Below, piece by piece: positions 48,052 to 58,190 of a DNA stretch of 64,000 nucleotides. The translations under genes were made by a program, and so were the position numbers. The stretch is from the NCBI GenBank assembly GCA_023213395.1, contig CM041465.1, forward strand, positions 228,973,741 to 229,037,740. The letters run 5' to 3'. Below the pieces are notes generated by a model that did not search any database, was not told the origin of the DNA, and worked only from the letters and a program-made list of their open reading frames with translations. The stretch is from Cycas panzhihuaensis. Lineage: Eukaryota > Cycadophyta. Each line of letters begins with the position of its first letter. Position 1 is the stretch's first letter.

Positions 48052-48446
48052 TGAAAGAAATAGAATGCAGGAGAACATGCCAAAACATAAAAGAGATAAT
48101 CAAAACTTCAATACATTAATAGATCAATATTGCATAGTAGCATAAACATAATAGCTTGTACATTCAATCCATGTTGTAGAAGAGAGTAACAAATATCCAA
48201 TATTATATGTGATGTATAAAAACACTAGGGTTGCACACCCCTCAATATATATAATTTTAGGGGAGGAGGGAAACTCATCAACCCCTAAAATTTAAATTAT
48301 AATAAAATAATCATAATTTAACTCAAAGTAAACGTAACTCAAATTAACATTAACTTACCTTGAACTTACTTACACATGTTGAGGGAGACGAGGTGTGCTC
48401 CCATGGTTGGAAGGTGGGAGTGGAGTGATGACTATTAACTCCAACA
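48052..48446 (-). repeat. 5' LTR of the gag-only element
   Basis: 395 bp on the minus strand, TGTTGGAGTTAATAG to TTCTATTTCTTTCA, with TG...CA ends. Confidence 0.85.
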
Positions 48447-49627
48447 AGATTTAGAGAAATTTGTGGTCACACCTTCATTTTTACACTGTCACCCATGCAT
48501 CATTCAACAAACTACAATTCATAATTTCAATTTATATTTTTATTAATATAAAGTTTCAAACATTAGTAAGTGAAATTTAATTATTTTAAAACTATTTTTG
48601 AAGTTTGTGAAGCCTAAGGGTTCATCACATCGAGTGTTTTTATAACTGAGAGCAAAGTTGAAAGGGGTTAAAATTTAATTTTTTCAGTTTTTCACTAAAA
48701 AGTGTACCTGTTATCATTAAAACAACGATATATCTCTCGTATGGTATTAAAATTAAGTGTCGTCAGTTACATTATAAAGCTAACTCATGGAGCTTTCCAA
48801 TGACTAGTCACATGATGTAGTTTGAATTTGATTTAATGGAGATTTTATGATTGAATTTAAGTAAGTCAAATTCAACATATTTTATATGTTTATTTTTAGA
48901 AAAATAAAGGTACATTTCATTATTTCTTAGTTACTAAAGGGTTCTTAGATGCATAATTAATATTTGTGATCTCATTTTAATAATAAAAAAATAAAATGGA
49001 TTATTTTAGGCGTATTTCAATTCATGAGAACCCAATTATTGTTAAAAATGAGAGAGAAATTTGATAAATATTTGTTCTTTGAAGATGGAAGTCACATCTT
49101 ACACTTACATCAATTGTTAGTCCTTATAAGCCATATGGCAACTATATATAGAGAATCCATAGAGGTTGTTGAGAACTTGTATGGAGGAACTAATTTTTTA
49201 AGGCTTTAGTACAATATTATAGACGTTGTTAAAAGAGACTGGAGAGATCACTTGTGGAGATTTTAGTAAAATAAAGTTCTTATGTTTAGTACTCAAGTCA
49301 TTTGACTAGATGAGTAGTTCAACATATTCACAAAATAGTTGATAGATGTTTGATAGATTATGTGCTAAAAGAAGTTTCCTATAGAGCTGGCAATTGTAGT
49401 GGTTGGTTACCCATGTAGTCCAATAGATGGAGCTTTCTTTATACGAACATTAATGAGAATTTATTAGTTCAATAGGTTGAAGATATAAATTATATAAGTT
49501 AGAGATGTTCTCCATTTAATCCAATGTAATTCAAGGAGGAGGAGGTAATTATGATACTTGCCTTAATGAAAATTTTAAAACAAAAGACGTAGTGTGTCTT
49601 GATATGATACCAAACATCATAGGGTAT
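48447..49627 (+). other. Probable internal tail of an LTR-Y element
   Basis: No protein recognised. The segment CAATTGTAGTGGTTGGTTAC near 49393 resembles TAATTGCAGTGGTTAGTTAC near 53733 in LTR-6, so the two families share 3' internal sequence. The 61-aa frame at 49024 is not assignable. Confidence 0.35.
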
Positions 49628-49931
49628 TATTAGGAGTAATGTTTAATGTTGAGATAATGCAATATTAATATGTCCCCCAACTATCTCATGTAATATTAAA
49701 TTATGCTATTAAGGTGGGTGTATGTGCACATATTTTGATTCGACAATCATGACGTGATTATGTACTATATATATTCATACTTAATATAATAATTGGATAT
49801 GATAATTTCCTACAAACTTTATTATCTTATGTGTTTATACATATTTCATTCTTTGTTAGTTTATAGTTTACATCTTTAATCACCTCATGATATTTACATA
49901 TTATATTATAAGGCTTTATCTTTCTTTAACA
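49628..49931 (+). repeat. LTR-Y copy 2
   Basis: 304 bp, TATTAGGAGTAATGTTTAATG to TTCTTTAACA, pairing with 41837-42184. It is followed by TGGTATTAGAGTT (primer-site-like), although tail-like sequence also precedes it. This would fit tandem elements sharing an LTR. With copy 1 it may bound an 8-kb composite into which the gag-only element inserted. Confidence 0.7.
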
Positions 49932-49934
49932 TGG

Positions 49935-50169
49935 TATTAGAGTTGTTTTCTTCTTGCCCCTTTTTCAACATTTTGTTCCTCATATTTCTCTCTTGATTTT
50001 GTATCCTAACATAGTATTTATCTCTCATTCTATATTTCTATATTTCCTCCATATACACTATGACATTCTTATCCCCTATTGACACTTCTACTTTGATATC
50101 TATCCCTCTTATCCCTGTTTGTATTATCTATAGAATGCTTATTGCCTCCCTAATCATTCCCATCTCCTA

Positions 50170-50207
<38 letters not shown>

Positions 50208-50505
50208 TTACATAAATTACTTAGTGCTCTACCCTTTACCCCACCCCTTGCATCATCCATTATTCCTCCATAAACCCTTCTTATGAATTGACCCCTTGTC
50301 TTACCTCAAACTCACATAATCTTTACCCCTTATTACCCTTATTTCAACAACCACTCCTTACACATGCTTATAAGATGCTTCTATCCTTAATTTTAATCAT
50401 TATCTTATCTTTTATTACCATTACCATACTTTTCATTTTCTCCATATCGCTCTTATATAATTTTCATCTATATTATATATATTTTTATCACTATTTCCTG
50501 TGGGG
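49935..50505 (+). repeat. CT-rich module with (TC)n tract
   Basis: Pyrimidine-rich sequence downstream of LTR-Y copy 2, with a pure (TC)n of about 33 bp at 50172-50204. Related texture is seen at 41281-41836 and beyond LTR-6 at 56301-56376, which suggests that LTR-6 inserted into this module. No gene. Confidence 0.5.
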
Positions 50506-50813
50506 TGTAATACCTAATCATATAATTACCCTCATGTATACTCTCTCTGCATTATCTGTATTTTATATTTGAGGTTGTGAGCTACATAAAGATATGTGCT
50601 ACCTTTAAGATTGATTAATGAGATCCTCTCATTAATGGTGAGCTTGTACTATAAGTATATATATTATCATTCATTCTAATTTGAGTTTTAGCCATTTCTC
50701 CATATTTTGTGTTCATTTGTACATACTTCATCTTATTTGTGCTTCATTGTTATATCTTTAACTTATCATTATATTATATTTTTGTGTATATATAGCATAT
50801 TCAAATTCTAACA
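50506..50813 (+). repeat. LTR-6 5' LTR
   Basis: 308 bp, TGTAATACC to AAATTCTAACA. It aligns with 53910-54107 plus 56191-56300, for example TTTTATATTTGAGGTT, GAGCTTGTACTATAAGTAT and CATTTGTACATACTT. Confidence 0.93.
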
Positions 50814-50827
50814 TGGTATTAGAGTTC
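50814..50827 (+). other. LTR-6 primer-binding site
   Basis: TGGTATTAGAGTTC directly follows the LTR. It is a C-to-T variant of the initiator Met-tRNA site. Confidence 0.85.
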
Positions 50828-51889
50828 AAAGTTTGAATCCTTGAGGGCATCATTAGAGAGCCTTTGTACATGTTATTATTTTGATTTATTTTTAAAAGCC
50901 TTGTCAATTTTTTATTGTGCTTGAATAGTGATTTGTTCATTATCATTTAAAGAATTATTTTAAGTTATTTAAAGCCAACTTCTATTATACTTCATGCACA
51001 TTTTTAACGGATTATTTTCTAAAATATTTAGGGCTATTTCATCACTAAGTTTTAAATTTAAAGGGGTTGTTTTGATATTATTTAAAGGTTATTTGGAGCT
51101 ACTATTGAAGGCTACTTTGAAGCCTATTTTGAAGTTATTTCAAGACTAGTTTTGAAGATTTTGAAGCTACAGATTTATATATCTTTGTGATTGGATTTCA
51201 TGTTGTATATGAACCCATTTTTTGAGCATGCAAATGTGTTATTTGTAGTCATAAGAAGTATAGTTTGAAGTTATTTTTGAAAAAAAAGGAGGGAAGATCT
51301 TAATACCAGTTGTAGGCCTGATCACCTTATAAAAGATATTTATCTGCTATAAAAAAAAAAAAAGTTTTTAATGGTATTTTTAGCCTCAAACTAGAGGCAT
51401 TTTATAGGTTTCTAATAGAAGGATCTACTACCATATTTGAGGTCACTAAAATATTTTATGTAATATGTCTTATATTATTTCTATATTAAAAAAATCTAAA
51501 ATATAAAAGTCTTGTGATAGTTGTTTGCAACATTAGTTGTGGATGTTGCCACTGCAACTATTGTTGTCTATGCAAGCTCCAAGATTATGAGGAATGAGAC
51601 CATGGCATAAAATTGGTAGGTTCACATTCCATTGTCTATTTTAAATCAAAAATTTGAAGCCCTTGCTACCATTGAGTTCTGCTAGTTGTATGTTTAGTAG
51701 TGCTTATGGTGCTCCTATATTATTCCATCGGTATTAAAATTGCTTGAATAAATACTTTGTTGTGACAAATAAATTGGAAAAATCTCACATAAAGAAAGTG
51801 GATATGAAACTCCAAACCACGTGTAGAGGAGTTTATAAGCATTGAATGTGATATGTAGCAGTGTGATGGGGTTTGGCTTTTAGTTTAAC

Positions 51890-52120
51890 TCACAACGCAT
51901 GGGCAAGATTCCTAAATTTATTCAAGCAAGAGTGTAAGGTCTTCTGATGCTTTTGTATGGCTTGACGTTCATTTTGAAGAATATCCACGGTGCTAGGAGC
52001 CACAAACATGTCCATAAATATTTCATTGCTCACTTGCTCCATTATGGAACCCTTGCCCATGCCTCTCCAGGTGTAAAAGTTTTTCATTGATGTAAAGGAT
52101 ATAAATTTGAACCTACACAT
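51890..52120 (-). other. Antisense ORF in LTR-6, unidentified
   Basis: A 76-codon frame opposite to the element. It includes GKGSIMEQVSNEIFMDMFVA, PSTVDILQNERQAIQKHQKT and HSCLNKFRNLAHAL, a polar, helix-like and protein-like composition. I do not recognise it. It may be a captured fragment or an older element's Gag. Confidence 0.3.
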
Positions 52121-53292
52121 TCAGTTATGCCTTTCAATAGACCAGTAATGAGTGGCTATGTTCAATGATTAGTGATTAAGTATGAGCTACTTAAATGCTT
52201 CCCAAATCTCCTTTTATGGTCTGTTTTGTTGGGTATCTTTAAAATTATTACTATTGCTTAGTCTTTTGTATTATTCTTTCCATTTTCTATCGCTCACTTA
52301 TAAACAAAACCATCTAATCGAGAGTAGTACATATATTGCCTTAGTAGAACTAGGCATAAAGGTAAAGAAGAGCATGGTATCTAATCCAAGAGATCTAGTT
52401 AAAGAAATCCAAATGATAATTCTTAAGATACCATCTCTAGAGCTGCCAACCAATGAAGCTTGTACGACAAGAATATGGAATCTCTAGTGGGCGTGCTGCA
52501 TCAAGCATTAGAGCTTAACCAAGAGGGAAAAAGAGGTATGGACCATCAATTGCTCTCCTTTTAGAAATTTTCTTAGTTCAAAACTTACAATTAATGGCAG
52601 TCATATAGATGGTTAGAATGAAGAAATGGCAAAACCCTAAAATGTTTAGGATTAATATTATTTTGAATGGCTTAATATTTATTTTTAAAAGTCATGGACA
52701 TGATCTTTTATAAACTTGACTTAATATTTTTTTACATTTAAAAATTTTAAATTAATTATATTGGATAATATTTTTGGGTTTACTCAGCCCCTTTATCGCT
52801 TAGCCCTTAGTCATATCAAGTGCCTATATGACCTCCAACTTGCTGGTGAAAGGGGCTAAGCCCTTAATTTTCAGTCTTTACGGAGTCTTCATCACCTTCT
52901 TGGTTATAACTTGAGCTAAGAGGCTATGTTTTCAATTCCATTAGTTGCATTGGATTTGTAACTGAAAGAGCTTTCATTTGGCAAGTCACTTGATATTATT
53001 TGGAGTTGTTTTTATGTAAAAATTTTATTTCAAAGTTAAAAGTTTTCTTTAAAACTTTTTTTTCTTTATTGTTTTAGTTTTTTCAGGCACATACATGTAT
53101 TTTTAAAGTCTTCATGATATTTGTTGATATAAAGTATCTTAAATGGGGGGGATAACATGTACTAAGGTCTTATTTTTAACTTTAGAGAACCCAATTTACA
53201 TTGAGCTTCATTGTATGAGAGAGGGTCATTCATATTATACTTGAGTCACATCTATCTTTCAAGTCATATATTAATATCATTAGTGGTTTTTT

Positions 53293-53374
53293 AGCCCACA
53301 AAGGCATGATGTAAGCCCATGGTGGCATGATATAAGCCCAAAGAGGCATGTTTTTAGCCAATGGAGGTAATTTA
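53293..53374 (+). repeat. 21-bp minisatellite
   Basis: Three 21-bp units and a partial fourth: AGCCCACAAAGGCATGATGT plus A at 53293, then units from 53314, 53335 and 53356. The core is AGCCCA-N4-GGCATG. The period is a multiple of three, so a seven-residue coding repeat is possible, but no long frame contains it. Confidence 0.85.
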
Positions 53375-53387
53375 AGGCCATATATCC

Positions 53388-53880
53388 ATTTGAAGACTGT
53401 TTATATTTCCCATATAAGCAAGAGGTGAGACCTCTTTATAGTTACTCTTATTGGTGCTAATTGAACCATGTATACAAATGAACATCCTAATTAACCAATG
53501 GTTGCAAAGGCTGGTTATCCATGTGGTATGGTGGATGGTGTTCTCTTCACATGGACATTAGTAGTTAATTATATTATTGCAGTAGATTATAATTCAACTT
53601 ATTTGAAGACTTGGCACTTTCCATTTAAAGGTTGCTTATGTTCCTATTTAAGCAAGAGGTGGGAATCTTTTACAGCTACTCTTGCTAGCATTGATTGAAC
53701 CAGGTATATAAAGGAAGTTCTTATTCAATCAATAATTGCAGTGGTTAGTTACTTATGCATTCTGGTAAATGGACTTCACTTCATATGGACATCAGTAGCT
53801 GATTATATTATTGTAGCAGTTGATCCAATATTCATTTGAAGACTTGACACTTATTATTTGATATTATATTTCATTATGTA
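53388..53880 (+). repeat. Tandem repeats of about 213-233 bp
   Basis: Units begin ATTTGAAGACT at 53388, 53601 and 53834 (the last partial). They share AAGCAAGAGGTG, TAGTTAATTATATTATTG or variants, and CACATGGACATTAGTAG or variants. The same phrase occurs once near 49390 ahead of LTR-Y copy 2. Confidence 0.75.
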
Positions 53881-53909
53881 ATTAACTATTACAGGGAGGA
53901 AATATTGGG

Positions 53910-54107
53910 TGTAATACCAAATTACATAATTACCCTTATATATACTCTCTCTACATCATGTGTATTTTATATTTGAGGTTATAAGCCACATAGAGATACG
54001 TGTTACCTCTAAGAATGACCAATGAGGTTCTCTCATTAATAGTGAGCTTGTACTATAAGTATGTACATTATCATTTATTCTAATTTAAGTTTTGGCCATT
54101 TCTCCAT
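53910..54107 (+). repeat. LTR-6 3' LTR, part 1
   Basis: The first 198 bp of the 3' LTR, interrupted by LINE-b after TCTCCAT. Confidence 0.92.
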
Positions 54108-56183
54108 TTTTTTTTTTTTTTTGGTAAAAAATAAAAGGGATTTTAATAGGTCCCTAAACCTTTTACAGAATCTACCTTTTTGACTAGAATAGGATGGCCA
54201 TAACATGCCTATGGCCTAGTAAAATTGAAAAACCACTCTATCTATAAAAGCCATGACAAGCCCAATGGCTAGTTTTCCCTCTCTTGGGCTAACACATCTA
54301 ATCTGACCAGACTCATAAGCTCCTATGAAAAGTTCTCTTTTCAAACCCTCATTCTTTTATTTGAAGCTACCTAACTGGTGATCCAATTGGCAGTTGCATT
54401 ACCCTCTTTATATGTGTGGCAAATCTAAGAACCCTATTTAGATCTTAAAACATCTTGAGCACCCCTCACCATGTCCACATTGTGCTAATGAGCCTCAGTA
54501 TCCCTCCTAGGGATCCTAACCATATTTAATAAATCTCCTTCAATAATTACCTTATCGCAATTGTCCTTATCTGCCATAATCACTACTCTCTGTATAGTCT
54601 TTAGTTAAGTCCAATGGTTTGTCTACTAGCCATGGTATTCTACAAAGGTCCACCTCACCCTAATGTCTAGGTATCTACAAAGACCTCCCCCCTCCTACCT
54701 CACTAGGATTTCCTTTTGACGCCCCATTAGAATTTATTTTAACCCAATTGTCTATAGGCGGATGCTAAGGGCACTTTCTCCTCCTAGCTCCTATTATATT
54801 TGGTCTTCTTATCCCCTAAACATCCATGACACTGCCCTCCCCTTTCAAAATGCTTTCCTCATCTAAGGATTTTAGCATTTCCATCATCACTGTACGAATA
54901 ATTTCATAGAGCCTAAGCTCATCCAATTCCTTCCATTAAAATAGTCTTCTATTTCGTTCCTTCTAGATAGTCCATCCCACCATTGGCAGGATTATTTTCC
55001 ATAGCGAACCCAATGTCTTACTCCTAAAGGGAGATTTCCACATCATCCATTGATCTACCAGGGTCCTAGGGAACACCCATAATATCTTAAATTTGGACTA
55101 GATACAAGCCTAGATTCTCCTGGAAAAGGAGCAGTAAATGCTAATATGGTCCAATGTCTCCTCATCCTTCTTGCAAAGCACACACCTCTTCGGCATGGTG
55201 AAACCTCTCCTATGAAGATTATCTACTGTCAAAATCTTATTCAGTAGACATAGCCACTAGAAGACCACTACCTTGGGGATGAATCCCAGCTTTCACACTC
55301 CTTCCAACAATGAGTTCTTTCCAATCCCCTCCTCTAAACATATGACTTAGTATCCTCCCTTCACAGTGTACTCCCCTGAAGGGGAATTTGACCATATAAT
55401 TGTATCTACCATATGCCTTTTTTGGGATATAATATTGATCAAGCTCTCTCTTAGGGTCTGAATATTCTTCCCCTAGCCTTGGATCCTTTGCAACTCCTCT
55501 CCAGGCTCTATTTTTATCGTGACCCTCCCAGTAATCCTTAACCTTCATACGAAAAGTATCTTCATAAACAACTTGCAAATAACCAATGTTGGGTCTATCT
55601 TTCAATTGGTAGTTTCCATGCCATTTATCCTCCCAGAACTTAATGCTTTCCCTATTCCCCAACTCCCATCTCATGCCTGAAGTTAGAATAGGTGTCTAAT
55701 GAGTCAAGCTCTTCTAAATTAGGGACCTATAAATCACCCCCACCTCATCTTTTAGGAAGTACTTGACCCCCAGACATTTTTCTTAAATGATCTCACCCCA
55801 TTATCCTCCTTTTTCCTTCGCCAATCTCAAGCCTAGCTTGGCCACCAAGGCCCTATTAAAGGACCCCAATCTTCTGATGTTAAGCCCTCTTGCCCATCTG
55901 GGCCTACATACTTTGTCCTAAGAAACCAAGTGGATTCTATCCTTTTCTTCTATACCGGACCAAAGGAATATTTTCTATATGCCTTCTAAGATTGATATGA
56001 CCTTGCTAAGAGCCTTGAATATTGACATCATGTACACTGGGATGCTCTGCAGAGAGTCAACCACTAGTTGAATCTTTTTAGCTTCACTGAGGAGAGATCC
56101 TTTCCAGCCAGCCAATTTCCTTTACATCTTGTCAACAATAGGATTCCAGAGTACCTTACCTATATTTCTAATAAATAGTGGCA
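54108..56183 (-). mobile_element. LINE-b: 5'-truncated L1-type insertion
   Basis: 2,076 bp on the minus strand, inserted in the LTR-6 3' LTR. The 3' end is a poly(A), seen as a T-run at 54107-54122, and TCTCCAT (54101-54107 and 56184-56190) flanks it as a target duplication. Joining the flanks restores the 50506 LTR sequence exactly at this site. It encodes the C-terminal part of ORF2 only and is broken by many stops. Confidence 0.9.
55237..55674 (-). pseudogene. LINE-b ORF2 C-terminal fragment
   Basis: The frame begins MRWELGNRESIKFWEDKWHG. It corresponds to W-R-L-G-D-G-N-S-I-R-F-W-E-D in LINE-c. VKDYWEGHDKNRAWRGVA follows. This is the segment just after RT in plant L1 ORF2, leading to the zf-RVT domain. 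Beyond about residue 85 the frame departs from the expected one by a shift. Decayed zf-RVT and RNase H-like sequence continue to about 54700. Confidence 0.8.
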
Positions 56184-56190
56184 TCTCCAT

Positions 56191-56300
56191 ATTTTATGTT
56201 CATTTGTACATACTTTATCTTATTTGTGCTTCATTATTATATCTTTAACTCACCATCATGTTCTATTTTTGTGTATTTATAGCATATTCAAATTTTAACA
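56191..56300 (+). repeat. LTR-6 3' LTR, part 2
   Basis: The last 110 bp of the LTR, ending AAATTTTAACA and matching 50704-50813. Confidence 0.92.
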
Positions 56301-56376
56301 TTTTCTCACTACTTCCCCTCTTCGCCACACTACCCACCCCTAATATTCCTTATTACTTGATCTCATACAAGAGTTG

Positions 56377-56805
56377 TGTTAGATTATATAATGTAAACTT
56401 ATGTTTCTTAAGGCTATTATTTAAGTCACATGTCTTAAAATTAATTTAAGTGATTGTAAAGTTGTAAACTTATGTTAAATATTAATTAATTTGTGGATGA
56501 TCATTGAAATGCAGAACTGCATTCCAACGAATCTCTGTCCTATTTATTAACTCCTAGATTCATGGAATTGGTTCCAGGAATCTAGGAGGTCTGTCCATAT
56601 GCCTAAAACAAGGCTGTTTTAGGGGGTTGGTTTTTGTATATTGTTTTTCATTTATTTATTAATATAAACTAGATTAGGAGGTGGTTTTTCTTCCCCAGAA
56701 GGGGTTTTCCACCTGTCAACCCTGTGTACATGTGCATTGTCATTTTCTATATTTTCTCTTTTATTCCTATGATATTTTGACTGTGTACATGTGCCTATTC
56801 TATTA
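56377..56805 (+). repeat. Copia-7 5' LTR
   Basis: TGTTAGATTATATAATG to GCCTATTCTATTA, 429 bp, ending immediately at the primer site. It contains AGGTGG, TTCCCC, GGGG and CCACCT in order (about 56680-56715), which pair into a stem-loop. The same arrangement is in the Copia-4 LTR. The repeated phrase TGTGTACATGTGC occurs at two places near its end. Confidence 0.85.
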
Positions 56806-56817
56806 TGGTATCAGAGC
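56806..56817 (+). other. Copia-7 primer-binding site
   Basis: Perfect TGGTATCAGAGC directly after the LTR. Confidence 0.97.
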
Positions 56818-57165
56818 CATTAATCCAACCAACCTTCTGGTCCCATTCAGTTTTATCCTCATACCAGTAAAATAGCCAGCCTCCATTCAACTATGCATTC
56901 TTTGCTATGTTTGCAACCAACAATATAATGATCTGGCACCTTCCTTGCAGCCATTTGGTGGTAGCATTCATATGTCATGCCAAAGGAAGTTAGCTAGTGC
57001 ACTTAAGATTTGTGCTAGGTGCCAGATTTCTTCCTTAATCTCTACACAACTCTAGGAAGAAACCTGGTGATATTACAAGGGACCAGAACTTAGGATTTGT
57101 GTATCTTCAAACAGTACTAGTTTGCGGGCCCAGACGTTACAAACTCTTTCTCTGTTAAAACTTAC

Positions 57166-57466
57166 TCCCATGCATGCATCTAATAAGTTCATTGACATTC
57201 TTAGATCATTCGAGATTACAAACCTGACTGTCGGTATCTACACAATTCAAGTAAGTATTGGTTGCTATGTTCCAGAAACGAATGCACTGATCTGCTGTCC
57301 TAACCCCAGATGCAAGAAGGCTATGTTGATGAAGAGACCATGCAATAGCCTTAACAACAGTTGTGTGCTCGCTAAATCTTAGCACAGGCTGTGTTGATTA
57401 TTGTTTCCACACTAAAAGCAGATTATCATTTCCACCCAATGCCAGTTCTCTATCATCATAGGACTA
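57166..57466 (-). pseudogene. FZR: FIZZY-RELATED/CCS52 (CDC20/CDH1) WD40 fragment
   Basis: One minus-strand frame of about 100 codons reads SYDDRELALGGNDNLLLVW, then STQPVLRFSEHT, VVKAIAWSLHQHSLLASG, TADQCIRFWNIATNTYLNCV, DTDSQVCNLE and SKNVNELI. This is unmistakably the central WD40 repeat region of the plant anaphase-promoting-complex activator FZR/CCS52, colinear and without gaps. Three in-frame stops (TAG, TAA, TGA) make it non-functional. After HG near 57167 comes GTAAGT, resembling a 5' splice site, so genomic capture is possible. It lies antisense in the Copia-7 leader. The rest of the gene is absent. Confidence 0.9.
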
Positions 57467-57601
57467 CCCTGTTATCTCAACTCACAGTTAAACCTCTAGG
57501 AACTCCACACGAAATTATTGGTTTCCCGTCCCGTCGTTGCTGCCATTCTTCTTAGACATGTAAGCATTGCACTCACTATGGAAGCACCCATTACTGTTCC
57601 T

Positions 57602-57715
57602 AACAAGATCAGCACCCACATCTGTAACTTTGGAGTAAATGCCTCCACCTACTCTCCTAAAGAGAGCCATTGAAGACCCACCAAGGCTATAACCAGTGAT
57701 GGCCTCAAAGAGACC
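57602..57715 (-). pseudogene. Vacuolar H+-pyrophosphatase fragment
   Basis: 38 codons read [19 protein letters not shown], then [19 protein letters not shown]. This corresponds to the very conserved segment of the vacuolar proton-pumping pyrophosphatase preceding the substrate-binding region. The known protein continues differently after DLV, and the similarity ends on both sides at these points, perhaps at old exon edges. No stop lies inside. It is about 5 percent of the usual length of some 760-770 residues, so it is only a fragment. It has the same orientation as the FZR fragment, 135 bp away. Confidence 0.88.
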
Positions 57716-57771
57716 CCACATTTATTAAACTACAAGAAGTATCTAGATTTTATAGAACATTGGCAATTTAT

Positions 57772-58190
57772 TAAATGCTATGTGAAAGCCTCAGGCAAAG
57801 AAGATTAGTCACAGGCCCAGGTTGTTGGGTCGATTCCTGAACAGTCATCTTGGGGAGTTTCTCAGTGCTCGGATACTTTTTACACCAGATTTACGTGATC
57901 CTGACATCTCTGAACTGAGGAATGTTATCTTGAGGCCTGAGGAGTGAGTTGGTTTTTGTCACAATGACTTGCAACTACCATATAAAATGCCATCTCTATT
58001 GAAGCCCTCTATCTGGATCGTTGAAGCTGTCCTCTGGAATGCTGAAGACTCTACCTTGAACCAAGCAGACCTGCATAAACCAGCAATCACCACCTCCACA
58101 TACATACAATGAAAGAGCATCGCCATTGAGAGCTTCAACATCGAAGACCCTCAGAAACCCTCATCGCTGCCATTGCCATTACGATAAACA
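57772..58190 (-). other. Coding-like antisense stretch, unidentified
   Basis: Continuing upstream of the pyrophosphatase piece on the same strand, one frame reads [17 protein letters not shown], stop, [35 protein letters not shown], with a single stop over about 64 codons (57772-57963). Further up (about 58040-58140) another frame reads VFDVEALNGDALSLYVCGGG. The composition is that of real protein sequence. I cannot name the source genes. They are probably one or two more captured fragments of the same mosaic. Confidence 0.4.

Larger units (their letters stand above)
44444..48446 (-). mobile_element. Gag-only non-autonomous LTR element (TR-GAG-like)
   Basis: A minus-strand element with a 395-bp 5' LTR (48052-48446), a primer site and a 2.8-kb leader. 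It has one intact gag frame, then directly a polypurine tract and a 37-bp stub of the 3' LTR (44480-44444). No protease, integrase or RT lies between gag and the tract, so it must have relied on enzymes from another Copia. The architecture matches what has been called TR-GAG. The 3' LTR is cut after 37 bases and replaced by sequence also present in unit 1. Confidence 0.75.
50506..56300 (+). mobile_element. LTR-6: LTR retrotransposon without recognisable pol
   Basis: A plus-strand element with two 308-bp LTRs once LINE-b is removed, a primer site (50814) and a purine-rich tract (53891-53909). The 3.1-kb internal region shows no gag, protease, integrase or RT on either strand, so it appears non-autonomous. 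It contains a 21-bp minisatellite and larger tandem repeats near its 3' end. No matching target duplication was found (TGGGG before, TTTTC after). Confidence 0.8.

Noticed and set aside
50496-56305. Target duplication around LTR-6
   Set aside because: TGGGG on the left and TTTTC on the right do not match. A loose similarity of CACTATTTCC and CACTACTTCC in the flanks is better explained by the surrounding CT-rich repeat.
57166-57715. Functional FZR or H+-pyrophosphatase gene
   Set aside because: Only about 100 and 38 codons are present, with stops in the former. Neither neighbouring exons nor a start is found, so these are fragments.
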